From an uncultured Pseudomonadota bacterium (lineage in GTDB: Bacteria; Myxococcota_A; UBA796; SXON01), in contig CAIMSU010000280.1 of assembly GCA_903844155.1 (NCBI GenBank), positions 1 through 64,000 of the forward strand: a stretch of 64,000 nucleotides of DNA, read 5' to 3'. Shown here in pieces: positions 1-8,640 of this stretch. The position numbers and the translations under genes were made by a program. Position 1 is the stretch's first letter, and the number at the start of each line of letters is the position of its first letter. The notes beneath the pieces were generated by a model that ran no database searches, was not told the DNA's origin, and saw nothing but the letters and a program-made list of their open reading frames with translations.

Positions 1-2
1 GC

Positions 3-128
3 TACTTCGGCAAGTCAGCGGGCCCGCCGGGAATGATCGTGTTGGGCAGGGGGTGGAGCAGGGTTCTACCATTGGTTCACCTCGTGTCGCACTTTCGGGG
101 CCTTCAACCTGACTGGGAGGCGATGTGA
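3..128 (+). pseudogene. C-terminal fragment of an unidentified protein, possibly an IS4-like transposase
   Basis: A reading frame already open at the window edge runs about 41 codons and stops with TGA at 126-128. Its peptide contains GPPGMIVLGRGW followed by a hydrophobic stretch. I recall a similar G-x-PG-x3-LxRG arrangement near the C-terminus of some IS4-family transposases, and that is the only reason for the guess. The DDE catalytic residues would lie outside the window, so the assignment cannot be confirmed here. An insertion at this place would also explain why the next frame (133-459) has no start. It could instead be the tail of an ordinary gene or a chance frame. Confidence 0.3.
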
Positions 129-132
129 CTAG

Positions 133-459
133 AGATCAGTCCACCACCTCCTCCCCTGGCTCAAACCCCCCACCCAAGCCAGCGGCCAAACCGACGCCCT
201 CGACAGCACCGCAGGCGCGCTCCACAGGCTCCTCCCCTGGCTCAAGCCCCCATCGCACGACACCCCCTCCGACGAATCCGACAACGTCGACAGCACCCCC
301 CACGCCATCTACAATCTGCTCCCGTGGCTCCGCCCCACGCCCGACACCACGAGCGATGACGATGCTCCAACCTCCACTCCCGCCGTCCTCGGCCATCTGC
401 AGGACACCCCGTGCGAGGACGCCACCTGCGACGCGGGAGGCTCAGCCTGCGGCTGCTGA
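133..459 (+). pseudogene. 5'-truncated LLPWL(K/R)P-repeat protein with Cys-rich C-terminus
   Basis: This frame is open from base 133, just after an in-frame TAG at 130-132, to TGA at 457-459 and has no ATG or GTG start. It encodes three copies of LLPWL(K/R)P beginning at bases 148, 229 and 316, which is a 27 to 29 residue spacing. Acidic Ser/Thr/Asp-rich linkers separate them. The end carries four cysteines in PCEDATCDAGGSACGC. Repeats that stay in one frame while the linkers vary argue for a real coding sequence that has lost its 5' end. No family is recognised. The Uma2 gene begins 29 bases after its stop. Confidence 0.4.
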
Positions 460-488
460 CCGCCCCGAACCTCGGTTACACTTCGCCG

Positions 489-1124
489 ATGGAAGCCCTC
501 CAAACCCGCTACACCACCTACGCCGAGTACCTCGCCGCCGAGGAAACATCGGTCGAACGCCACGAGTGGTTCAATGGCCACGTATTCGCGATGGCCGGCG
601 GGACCGAGGAGCACGCCCTGCTTGGCGCTGCCGTGCTCGGTGAGCTTCGGAACGCGCTCCGGGGCCGCCCCTGTCGCCCCCTCTCCTCCGACATGCGCAT
701 TCGCCCCCTTGGCTCCGACGTCGCCTGCTACCCGGACGCCGTCGTCGTCTGCGGCAAGCGCATCCCCCACCCCGAGGATCGCCACACCGTCAGCAACCCC
801 ACCGTGATCGTCGAAGTGCTCTCGCCGTCGACGGAAGTGTTTGATCGAACGGAGAAGTTCGAGAACTACATGACCATGGCGTCCCTCCGCGACTACGTCC
901 TCGTCAGCACCGGCCGCAACCACATCGACCACTACGCCTGGGTGGAGGACGGCGCCTGGATGTTGCGCTCGCATGGGCCGGGCGCCACGTTCCGGCTGAC
1001 GGGCTGCGATGTCGAACTCAGCGTGGATGCCATCTACGAGGGCGTGGAGGCCGCGCGCGAAGCGGATCGCGACGGAATTCCCGAGCCGGGGCCCGTCACT
1101 GGCCGACGACCCGTGAGTCGGTGA
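489..1124 (+). CDS. Uma2 family endonuclease-like protein (DUF820)
   Basis: This is a 211-residue protein with the Uma2/DUF820 layout, a restriction-endonuclease-like PD-(D/E)XK fold. The opening YTTYAEYLAAEE and HEWFNGHVFAMAGG match the family's N-terminal strand and helix. Candidate catalytic residues are Asp83 (YPDAVVV), Glu109 (VIVEVLSPSTE) and Lys123. I chose the ATG at 489 because family homology begins there, although the frame stays open upstream. Uma2 proteins are abundant in cyanobacteria, Myxococcota and Planctomycetota, and their substrates are unknown. The 3' end overlaps the convergent transglutaminase gene by 29 bases. Confidence 0.85.
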   Translation: MEALQTRYTTYAEYLAAEETSVERHEWFNGHVFAMAGGTEEHALLGAAVLGELRNALRGRPCRPLSSDMRIRPLGSDVACYPDAVVVCGKRIPHPEDRHTVSNPTVIVEVLSPSTEVFDRTEKFENYMTMASLRDYVLVSTGRNHIDHYAWVEDGAWMLRSHGPGATFRLTGCDVELSVDAIYEGVEAAREADRDGIPEPGPVTGRRPVSR

Positions 1125-1974
1125 TCGCCACGCCCTGATGCCTTGAATCCAGCGCCCCGATCGGCAATTGTGCCGGTCCAGCCGGCTCAGCGACGAGGAA
1201 GGACCGGCCCGCGGTCGTGATGCGCGTGCCCGTCCCCGGCAGGTCCAGCCCGACGTACAAGTGGTTGGGGATGTAATAAAGCGATTCGCCAACGTCGGGA
1301 AACGCTGACCGCACCAGCGCCAGGTACAGGACGGCCTTGCTGTCGCAGTCCCCGCGGTCGCCGTCGATGACCGCGAGCGGGCGACGGTAGGTGTCGCCCG
1401 ACAGACCGTGGGATTCGTAAGGGATCGCCTGGACAAACGTGAGGGCGCGCGCGGCGTAGGTCGACGCGGAGTCGCCGGGTCGCGTGAGGGCAGCGGCGAC
1501 GGGAGCGACGATGGCGGCGTAGTCGACGACGAGGCGGGCGTGCGCGGGCCGGATGAGCCCGTTCACCTCCTCGTAGCCGTGCTGACCGAGGAATTTTGCC
1601 CGGGCGGCCGCGCTCACGCGCTGGGCGGCAGCCGAGGCGGCGTCCGCAGCCCCGGGGTCGGGCGAGGTGGTCGAGACGGCGTAGGACAGCTCATTGCCGT
1701 GAACGGTGACGTCCACGGTCAGGTCCGGGCGAGTCGCGGCCCACGCGCGCACGGCGTCCCCGCGCGCCTGCACGAGCGCGTCCACCGGGTGTGCGCCGGA
1801 CAACGCGAGGTCCGCTTGCACTTCGGTGAGAGGGAGGTCAAAGGCGACGCTGTCACCACCCAGAACGTAGGCGTAATGCCGATCGCGCCCATGATCGTCG
1901 ACGGTTCGCGTCCGGTCCGCCGCGAGCGCAAAGGCGGTCGTTGCGAGCGTCACGAGGAGCCCGGGGGCCGTCAA
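1096..1974 (-). CDS. Transglutaminase-like secreted protein
   Basis: A 292-residue protein with a short hydrophobic N-terminus that may be a signal peptide. The C-terminal half carries a transglutaminase-type core: Cys210 in RGDCDSKAVLYLAL and His238 in PNHLYVGLDL, fitting the Cys and His of the papain-like triad. The third acidic residue is not certain. Family members act as amidases, proteases or crosslinkers, and the substrate here is unknown. Its ATG overlaps the stop of the upstream gene (1971-2693) by 4 bases, so the two are probably translated together from one message. Confidence 0.7.
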   Translation of the reverse strand: MTAPGLLVTLATTAFALAADRTRTVDDHGRDRHYAYVLGGDSVAFDLPLTEVQADLALSGAHPVDALVQARGDAVRAWAATRPDLTVDVTVHGNELSYAVSTTSPDPGAADAASAAAQRVSAAARAKFLGQHGYEEVNGLIRPAHARLVVDYAAIVAPVAAALTRPGDSASTYAARALTFVQAIPYESHGLSGDTYRRPLAVIDGDRGDCDSKAVLYLALVRSAFPDVGESLYYIPNHLYVGLDLPGTGTRITTAGRSFLVAEPAGPAQLPIGALDSRHQGVAITDSRVVGQ

Positions 1975-2693
1975 TTCACCGCGATCGTCTTGACGATCTT
2001 CGTCTTCACGTCGCTGCGGATCTCGGCCTGGAGCTTCGTGTAGAGCCCAACGTTCTCGGTGGCCTCATCGCCAAACTCGACGGTCTTGGAGTCCTGCTCG
2101 CGCACCTGGTACTTGAATACCTGGAATTCCACGTTGGAACCGTCATCAAACGTGAACCGCCAGTGGTTGCGCGTCGAGATGGTGCCCTTGGATCCGTCCT
2201 TGAGCAGGGCCGTCGACGTCGTCCGCAGCGTGCAGTCGTACATCCACGGCGTCACATCGCTGGAGTAGCTGCAGTCGATGTCGTCGGCGTAGTTTGTGCC
2301 GGGAACGACGGTGATCGTCTTGATGTCGGTCCAGACGGCCGACTTCTCGCTGGAGCCAGCGTCCACGTCCAGGTGGAGCTTCTTTGCGTCGTCGGTCCAG
2401 CCTTCGTCGCCCGAGTAGTCTTCGGTCCGCTCGACGCCCTTGACGTGGCCGGCCTTCGTCGTGCCGTCCGCAAAGGTGATGACCACGTTGAAGCTCGCGT
2501 TGTTCTCGCTCTTCGGCGGCGGCGGTTCAGCGGGCGGCGGCGCTTCAGCAGGCGCAGCGACAGGCGCGGTAGCCGGGGCAGCGGCCGGGGGAGGCGCAGC
2601 GGCCGGCTTCTTGGCGAAGGCGGACGGGGCAAAGAGCAGGATGGACGCGAGCGAAAGGCTGCAGAACACGACCGACGGGCGGGCGAGGGACAT
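1971..2693 (-). CDS. Secreted protein of unknown function with Ala/Pro linker
   Basis: A 240-residue protein. Residues 1-27 form a signal peptide ending FAPSAFA, followed by an Ala/Pro-rich linker of about 35 residues and a folded region of about 170 residues rich in beta-type sequence. Two cysteines (CSYSSDV and YDCTLRT) could form a disulfide outside the cytoplasm. No catalytic motif or family was recognised. It is the first gene of a two-gene unit with the transglutaminase-like protein, so the two may act on the same envelope target. Confidence 0.7.
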   Translation of the reverse strand: MSLARPSVVFCSLSLASILLFAPSAFAKKPAAAPPPAAAPATAPVAAPAEAPPPAEPPPPKSENNASFNVVITFADGTTKAGHVKGVERTEDYSGDEGWTDDAKKLHLDVDAGSSEKSAVWTDIKTITVVPGTNYADDIDCSYSSDVTPWMYDCTLRTTSTALLKDGSKGTISTRNHWRFTFDDGSNVEFQVFKYQVREQDSKTVEFGDEATENVGLYTKLQAEIRSDVKTKIVKTIAVN

Positions 2694-2868
2694 ACGCGGA
2701 CTCCAACGATGCTCTACTAACCATCCGCGGGCCCTCCCGATTCCGGATCACCCCTGCGGGATCCCAATCCGAAGCAGTCGCCCGGCGGATGACAGAAGGT
2801 GACGTCGATTTCGGGCTTGACCGGCGCCCGGATGGCGGGCACCATGAAGGAGTCTGGTCGAGGTTGCG

Positions 2869-3663
2869 ATGCTCCTCCTGCTCCTGACTCCTGGCTGCCT
2901 CCACGGCTTCGCGGCGCCCAGCGACGTCAGCCGGGCCATGACGACGCGGTCAGAGCTGCAGGTCGAGGTCCTCGCCCGGGTGGTCGGGCAGGGCTCCCCA
3001 GCCGCATGGAGCGCGACCGCGTCGACCGAACCCGCCGACGATACCCGCCTGTTGCCCGGCGAGTGCATCCCGGCCCGGCAACGCCTCCCGACGGCGATCC
3101 CCGCAAACGTGCGGTCGCTCGGCCTCGACGGCCCCCTCGTCGCCCCGCTGCTCCCCGCCTCTGGCACCTGGCGCACCGCGAGTGGGCTTGGGGGCGCCGA
3201 CCCCGCCTGGAGCGTCGCCGATCTCGTGTGGTCCAACGGCGATGCCCTGGGCCAGCGGCGACTGGCACGGGCCGTGCAATTCGGCCCGTCACCCGCCGTC
3301 TGGGACGTCGCGGCGGACAGCGCCGGGGTCGCGGTGAAGTGGGATCCGCTCTCCGTGGAACGCGGGAGCCTGGAGGTCACCACGTCGGCGGGCGACCTGC
3401 GGTGCGGTGTCGGCCGAGGCGGCGTCGTCCTCCCGCGCTGGGTGGTGCCCTCAACGCCCGAGGTTCGCCTGCGGAGCGTGCACGAGGGCATTGCCGAGGC
3501 GTCCCCCGGCCTCACCATGCGCGTGCGCGCGGTCATCGAGCGCGTGGTCCCCTTCGATCGGCCGCCTGACGAGGTCGCCCCAAGCGAACTCCCTCCCGCT
3601 CCGCTGCAACCGCCCCCGCTCCCCTCACCCGGCGGCGACGTCGAGGACCCCATCTACGGCTGA
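2869..3663 (+). CDS. Putative lipoprotein of unknown function
   Basis: A 264-residue protein starting at ATG 2869. The N-terminus MLLLLLTPGCLHG is a very short lipoprotein signal with the lipid-accepting Cys at residue 10, unusually close to the start. A GTG or TTG start further upstream is possible. The body has no recognised family, and the C-terminus is Pro-rich (PPAPLQPPPLPSP), suggesting an extended envelope tail. The last 10 bases overlap the convergent MATE transporter gene. Base composition and codon use match the neighbours. Confidence 0.6.
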   Translation: MLLLLLTPGCLHGFAAPSDVSRAMTTRSELQVEVLARVVGQGSPAAWSATASTEPADDTRLLPGECIPARQRLPTAIPANVRSLGLDGPLVAPLLPASGTWRTASGLGGADPAWSVADLVWSNGDALGQRRLARAVQFGPSPAVWDVAADSAGVAVKWDPLSVERGSLEVTTSAGDLRCGVGRGGVVLPRWVVPSTPEVRLRSVHEGIAEASPGLTMRVRAVIERVVPFDRPPDEVAPSELPPAPLQPPPLPSPGGDVEDPIYG

Positions 3664-4979
3664 AAAGGTCGCGCCCAATCCGCGCGTAACGCCGTGAATC
3701 CCTTGCCAGCCGCCTTGATGAGCGTCGTGAACGAGATGCCCCACCAGATCCCGGCCGCGCCGTACCGCGCCGAGAGCATGATCCCCAACGGCACCCGCAG
3801 CACGTTGAGCGGCATCGACCAGAGGAAGATCGGCATGGTCACCCCCGCGCCCGCGAGCACACCCTCCGCGAGCGCTTCGAGCGCGACCAGGGGCTGCGAG
3901 ATCCCGAGGATGCGGGCGTAGATCACCGCCTCGCGCAGCACCGCCGGGTCGTGCGTGAAGGCGCCGCACACGGTCGTTGCCCCAAAGTAGAAGATGACGC
4001 CGGCGAGGGCGCCGGCACCCAGGGTCCACGGGATCGCCAGCTTGGCCCCCGCGATCGCCTGATCCGGCTGTCCGGCCCCCAACCGTCGGCCGACGATGCT
4101 GGAGACGGCCTGGGAGATCCCAAGAAAGACCGGGTAGCTCATGCCCTCCAACGCCGAGAAGCCGATGCCAAGCCCCGCGTTGACCTCCTTGCCGAGCGGG
4201 GAGATCGCGGTGTTCAGCAGCGCCCAGTAGACGGCCGAGTAGGCGAGCGTGTTCACCGAGATCGGCATGCCGATCCGCACGATGCCGGCGTACTCACGCA
4301 ACACGCGCGTGGCGGGGTCCAGGAAGTGTTCCCAACCGACGCCGAACTCACGGCACAACACGTAGAGGCCGATGCCGCTGGCGACGGATCGGGCGACGAT
4401 CGTGGCGACCGCCGTTCCGCCTACGCCGTAGCCCGCGTGGATCATCAGCACGTTGCCCGAGTAGTTGAGGATTGCGGCGAGGATCTGCAACGCCATCATC
4501 GCCCGCGTACGGCCGATCGCGATGAACGCAGCGTCCACGGTGGGGCCCAACGCCGCTGGCAGCCCGCCGATGAGCAGCACCCGCAGGAACCGCAGGGCAT
4601 TGTCGGCCGTCTCACCGGTCAAGCCGAGCAGATCAACCATCGCCGGGGCAAAGACAGCCGCTAACGCTGCGATTCCGAGCCCGATCGCGCCCGCGCCCCA
4701 GAGCGACCGGACGAACACCCGTCGGCGCTCATCCAGATCGCCCGCCCCCGTCGCCCGCGCAAGCAACGGACCCGCGCCCGCCGCCACCAGACAGTGCAGG
4801 GCAAACGCGGCGATCAGCACAAAGACACAGCTCCCCATCGCGGCCTGCGCTGGCGTGCCAAGCTGGTCGGCCGCATGCTGATCGATCACCCGGAACGCGT
4901 TGTTCAGCACAGCGCTCGCCGCCGCCGGGCCCGAGAGCGTCAGCAGCTCGCGGACGGTCACCCGTCCCTCCAGGGTCAT
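3654..4979 (-). CDS. MATE family multidrug efflux transporter
   Basis: A 441-residue integral inner-membrane protein with the repeated hydrophobic segments of a 12-helix MATE exporter, an Na+- or H+-coupled antiporter family that expels cationic drugs and metabolites. Features supporting this are LLTLSGPAAASAVLNN at the start, internal similarity of the two halves and the IGMPISVNTLAYSA loop opening the second half. The ATG at 4979 overlaps the stop of the upstream MopE-like lipoprotein by one base (TGATG), so it is probably the last gene of the run that begins with parC. The frame continues upstream in non-homologous sequence, which I exclude. Confidence 0.88.
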   Translation of the reverse strand: MTLEGRVTVRELLTLSGPAAASAVLNNAFRVIDQHAADQLGTPAQAAMGSCVFVLIAAFALHCLVAAGAGPLLARATGAGDLDERRRVFVRSLWGAGAIGLGIAALAAVFAPAMVDLLGLTGETADNALRFLRVLLIGGLPAALGPTVDAAFIAIGRTRAMMALQILAAILNYSGNVLMIHAGYGVGGTAVATIVARSVASGIGLYVLCREFGVGWEHFLDPATRVLREYAGIVRIGMPISVNTLAYSAVYWALLNTAISPLGKEVNAGLGIGFSALEGMSYPVFLGISQAVSSIVGRRLGAGQPDQAIAGAKLAIPWTLGAGALAGVIFYFGATTVCGAFTHDPAVLREAVIYARILGISQPLVALEALAEGVLAGAGVTMPIFLWSMPLNVLRVPLGIMLSARYGAAGIWWGISFTTLIKAAGKGFTALRADWARPFQP

Positions 4980-6652
4980 CAGCGCGGCGCGATGACGGCG
5001 TAGCTCACGTCGTTGCCGCCACGGGCGGCGATGATCACCTCGCCGGCCGCTGTCACATGCACGGCAATGTCGTCGAGGCGCGCAAGCCCGGTGTCCAGCT
5101 CCACCGACGAGAATCCGGTCGCGACGTTGCCCCAGAACAGCCAGGCCGCGTGGCTGCCGTCCGTCACCGCGACGTACAGGCTCCCGTTCCCCGCGTCGAT
5201 GTCCACCTGGTCCGCGTCCGAGACTGCCAGCGTCGCGCTTGCGCCGTTGTCCTCCACGTACACGCCGCTCCCGGCCTCGCTGGCGGCGAACAGCACGTGT
5301 GTGCCGTACAGGCCGCCCTCCATGTCGTAGATGTCCCAGCCGCTCTCGGTGCCCGCGTCCACGAGGCCGCCGCCGGCCGAATACCCCACCAGCGCGATCT
5401 CCGACTGCGAGCGCTTGCTGACCCGGACCTGCGCGTCCGTGACCATCGCCAGACACGCATCGCTGCCGTACCCGGTGATGTCGTCCGTCACCACGCCCGT
5501 GCCGGAAAAGAGCTGGGCGGGCGTGCCATCCAGCCACGTCAACACCGCGCCGCCGGTGTCGCAGCCGACCACGGACAGCGACCCGTCGGCGTCCAGGCTC
5601 ATCTCGACGTCGTCGAACGTCTGGGCGGTCGACCGGGAAATGCCGGTCGCGCTGGAGGTGTTGGTCGCTACCTCGTAGCTCTCCCCGGCCAGGTACCGGG
5701 TGGTGCCCTTGTGGATGCCATACCCCCAGACCCAGTGGTCGTCGTCCGCCCAGAAGTCCACGCCGGTGTCCCAGCTCCAGCTCGCCCCCCACTCGGAGAA
5801 CAGCGTCGACGTCACGCCGCCGAGGGTGTCCCCCACGTCCAGCGACGACGTCACCGCGCCGGTCGTGTACACGCGGGAGCGATCCGTGAAACTGTCCGCG
5901 AGAAACGTGATGAGGACGGCGTCGCTGGTCTCAGCGATGCGCGGGCCCTGCACGCCGGACGCCGTGTACGTCTCGAGTGAAACGAACGTCGGGCCGTCGT
6001 CGCTGCCGTTGCAGTCGCTGTCGATGGCGTCGCCAAGCACCTCCTTGGCCTCGGGGTTCACGCGGGGATTTGTGTCGTCACAATCCACGCCGCCGCCACT
6101 TGGGTCGTCGTATCCGTCGCCGTCCTGGTCATAGTCGTCGTTGCCGGCGCAGTCACTGTCAACGCCGTCGTACCACACGTCCACCGCGGTCGGGTAGGTC
6201 GAGCCGTCGGTGTCGTTGCAGTCGGCACCTCCGTAGGCAAGCGCATCAAAGCCGTCGTGGTCCTGGTCAAAGTCGTCGTCGCCCGCACAGTCGCTGTCGA
6301 TGCCGTCGTACCAGACTTCGGGGGCGCCCGGGTAGACGCTTGGGTCGTTGGGGGCGCAGTCGCGGGAGTCGGGGACCCCGTCGCCATCGGAGTCGGGGCC
6401 GGCGGTGTCGCCGACGCCTGAAGTGTCTGGTCCGGGGCCCGTGTCCCGACCGCTGTCGCGGGTCACGTCTGTGTCGGTGTCCCCCCCGCTGTCGGGATGA
6501 CTGTCGATGGCCGAGTCAGCTGCCGTGCTGTCCGCCGCGGTGGGTGCGCTGCTGTCCTTCGCGTGGAAGCTCGGCGAACATCCAGCCAGAACAACGACGC
6601 ACAGCACCGATGGTCCAGGGATGCGGTGCGGGCCAGGGCGCGAGGAAAACAC
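4979..6652 (-). CDS. MopE-repeat metal-binding lipoprotein
   Basis: A 557-residue protein starting at GTG. A signal peptide ends in a lipobox with Cys25 ([10 protein letters not shown]), followed by an Asp/Ser/Thr-rich linker. Residues of roughly 85-215 hold three copies of a putative metal-binding motif of MopE type (PF11617): units ending in DGIDSDC, DGVDSDC and DAIDSDC, each with D-x-D-x-DG calcium-like loops. The remaining 330 residues look beta-rich and may be a propeller or beta-sandwich. Such lipoproteins are abundant in Myxococcota. The gene lies 26 bases after parE and overlaps the MATE gene by one base. Confidence 0.8.
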   Translation of the reverse strand: MFSSRPGPHRIPGPSVLCVVVLAGCSPSFHAKDSSAPTAADSTAADSAIDSHPDSGGDTDTDVTRDSGRDTGPGPDTSGVGDTAGPDSDGDGVPDSRDCAPNDPSVYPGAPEVWYDGIDSDCAGDDDFDQDHDGFDALAYGGADCNDTDGSTYPTAVDVWYDGVDSDCAGNDDYDQDGDGYDDPSGGGVDCDDTNPRVNPEAKEVLGDAIDSDCNGSDDGPTFVSLETYTASGVQGPRIAETSDAVLITFLADSFTDRSRVYTTGAVTSSLDVGDTLGGVTSTLFSEWGASWSWDTGVDFWADDDHWVWGYGIHKGTTRYLAGESYEVATNTSSATGISRSTAQTFDDVEMSLDADGSLSVVGCDTGGAVLTWLDGTPAQLFSGTGVVTDDITGYGSDACLAMVTDAQVRVSKRSQSEIALVGYSAGGGLVDAGTESGWDIYDMEGGLYGTHVLFAASEAGSGVYVEDNGASATLAVSDADQVDIDAGNGSLYVAVTDGSHAAWLFWGNVATGFSSVELDTGLARLDDIAVHVTAAGEVIIAARGGNDVSYAVIAPR

Positions 6653-6678
6653 GCCGCGCGCGTATCACGAAACGCGCT

Positions 6679-8640
6679 CTACCCCGCGAACGCGTCCAGC
6701 TCGTCCACCATCGCCATGCGCTCGAGGATCTCCCGCTTTCGCGGCTTGGCATCCTTGCCCATCAGATCGTTCATGAGCTGCTCGGTCTCCATCCTTCGGC
6801 CATCCGCGATCCGCACGCGGTACAGGCTGCGCTTCTTGGGGTCCATGGTCGTTTCGTACAGGGTCTTCGGGGGCATTTCGCCGAGGCCCTTGAACCGGGT
6901 CACCTCGGGCGTGCTCCGCGGCGGCAGCTTCTTGATGATGCGGTCGCGCTCGACCTCGCTCGCGGCCCAACGCGGCGCCTGCTGCCCAACGTCGATGCGA
7001 AAGAGCGGCGGACAGGCGAGGTACACGTGTCCTGCGTCGATGAGCTTGGGCATGTGACGGTAGAAAAAGGTGAGGAGCAAGGTGGCGATATGGTGGCCGT
7101 CACTGTCGGCGTCCATGAGCAGGATGACCCGGCCATACCGAAGCCGACTGACGTCGAGGTCGCGGCCGACGCCGCACCCAAGCGCGCACACGACGTTGGA
7201 GATCTCCTCGTTCTTCAGCACCTTCTCCAGCGTGCCCGCCTCGGTGTTCAGCACCTTCCCGCGCAGGGGCAGGATCGCCTGGAACTCTCGATCGCGGCCC
7301 TGTTTCGCCGATCCACCGGCCGAATCTCCTTCGACGATGAACAGCTCGGCCACGTCCGCGTCCGAAGAGGAGCAGTCTGAAAGTTTTCCGGGGAGGTTGA
7401 GGCGGTTGTTCACCGGCGACTTGCGTCGGATCTGGTCCTCGACGTTCCGGCTCGCGACCCGCACGCGCGCTGCCTGGATCACGCGCGTGACGACGGCATC
7501 CGCGGCGGTACGGTTCTGGTTCAGCCACCCTTCGAGCGCTTGGCGGATCGCCTGGTCGACGACCGCCTTGACCTCCGGGTTGTTGAGCTTCTCCTTCGTC
7601 TGACCCTGGAACTGTGGGTCGGCGACGAACACGGAGACGATGCAGACGAGGCCCTCGCGGATGTCGTCGGCGGTCAGCACCAGGCCGCGGGGTTGCATGT
7701 CGTGGGTCTCGATGTACGTGCGGACCGCCTTGTTCACCGCGTCGCGAGCACCGGCCTCGTGGGTACCACCGCTTGGATTTGGGACGCCGTTGGCGAAGCA
7801 CGCAAAACGCTCCCGCGACCCGTCCGTCCATGCCATCACGCACTCGACGCGCACGGTGCTCTCCTTGTCCGTCCCCGCCAGCGCGAGCAGCTCGCGGTCG
7901 ACCGTGAACGGCTCGGGATGCACCGGCTTGCGGTCGTCCTTCTTGCACAACAGCGTGAGGTAGTCCCGCAGGCCACCGTCGAACTTGAACTCTGAGTTCT
8001 CGCCCTTCAGCTCGTCCTTGAGCAGGATGCGCAAGCCCTTGTGGATGTACGCTGTGACCTCCAGGCGCTCGCGGACGGTGTCCCCGTCAAAGCCAAGGAC
8101 CCCGAAGATCTCGGGATCCGGCCGGAACCGGGTTGTGGTGCCGGTGCCGCGAACCTCCGCCCCCCGGACCAGCGGGCCGGTGGGTTTTCCCCGGCGAAAC
8201 GTCTGTTTGTGCTCAAAGCCGCCGCGTCGCACGGTCACGGTCATCTCTTCGGACAGCGCGTTCACCACGCTCGACCCGACCCCGTGCAGACCCGCTGATG
8301 TCCGGTAGTTCTTGCCATCAAACTTTCCGCCCGAGTGCAACGTGCAGAGGATCAGCTCCAACGCGGGCTTTTTGTGGACGGGGTGCAGGTCGACGGGAAT
8401 CCCCCGCCCGTTGTCCACCACGCTGGCGCTCCGGCCGTCCGCGTGCAGCGTCACGACAACCGAGCTGGCGTGCCCCTCCATCGCCTCGTCGACCGAATTG
8501 TCGACGATCTCCCACAGCAGATGGTGGAAGCCCTCCGAGCCGGTGCCCCCGATGTACATCCCGGGGCGCTTGCGGACGGGCTCCAGGCCTTCAAGTACGG
8601 TGATCGCGGCGGCGTTGTAGTCAGCGGGCGGCGGTGCCAT
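6679..8640 (-). CDS. parE: Type IIA topoisomerase ATPase subunit (ParE/GyrB)
   Basis: A 653-residue ATPase subunit. The N-terminal GHKL domain has Glu44 and Asn48 in [11 protein letters not shown]. The transducer follows, then the TOPRIM domain with [16 protein letters not shown] near residue 437 and the metal-binding DADSDGHHI. The C-terminal PTZ/GyrB_C end carries [10 protein letters not shown]. The length, without the long enterobacterial GyrB insert, fits ParE as well as short GyrB. Adjacency to a ParC-like subunit makes topoisomerase IV the better call, but GyrB is not excluded. The ATG at 8640 overlaps the parC stop by one base, ensuring coupled production of the two subunits. Confidence 0.85.
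   Translation of the reverse strand: MAPPPADYNAAAITVLEGLEPVRKRPGMYIGGTGSEGFHHLLWEIVDNSVDEAMEGHASSVVVTLHADGRSASVVDNGRGIPVDLHPVHKKPALELILCTLHSGGKFDGKNYRTSAGLHGVGSSVVNALSEEMTVTVRRGGFEHKQTFRRGKPTGPLVRGAEVRGTGTTTRFRPDPEIFGVLGFDGDTVRERLEVTAYIHKGLRILLKDELKGENSEFKFDGGLRDYLTLLCKKDDRKPVHPEPFTVDRELLALAGTDKESTVRVECVMAWTDGSRERFACFANGVPNPSGGTHEAGARDAVNKAVRTYIETHDMQPRGLVLTADDIREGLVCIVSVFVADPQFQGQTKEKLNNPEVKAVVDQAIRQALEGWLNQNRTAADAVVTRVIQAARVRVASRNVEDQIRRKSPVNNRLNLPGKLSDCSSSDADVAELFIVEGDSAGGSAKQGRDREFQAILPLRGKVLNTEAGTLEKVLKNEEISNVVCALGCGVGRDLDVSRLRYGRVILLMDADSDGHHIATLLLTFFYRHMPKLIDAGHVYLACPPLFRIDVGQQAPRWAASEVERDRIIKKLPPRSTPEVTRFKGLGEMPPKTLYETTMDPKKRSLYRVRIADGRRMETEQLMNDLMGKDAKPRKREILERMAMVDELDAFAG

Noticed and set aside
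309-1436. Long minus-strand frame opposite the Uma2 gene
   Set aside because: It is antisense to a gene with clear family motifs and reads as Arg/Gly/Val-rich shadow sequence typical of GC-rich DNA.
5977-7380. 467-codon plus-strand frame over parE and the MopE-like gene
   Set aside because: Its Arg/Cys/Ser-rich composition is an antisense artefact of two well-supported genes.
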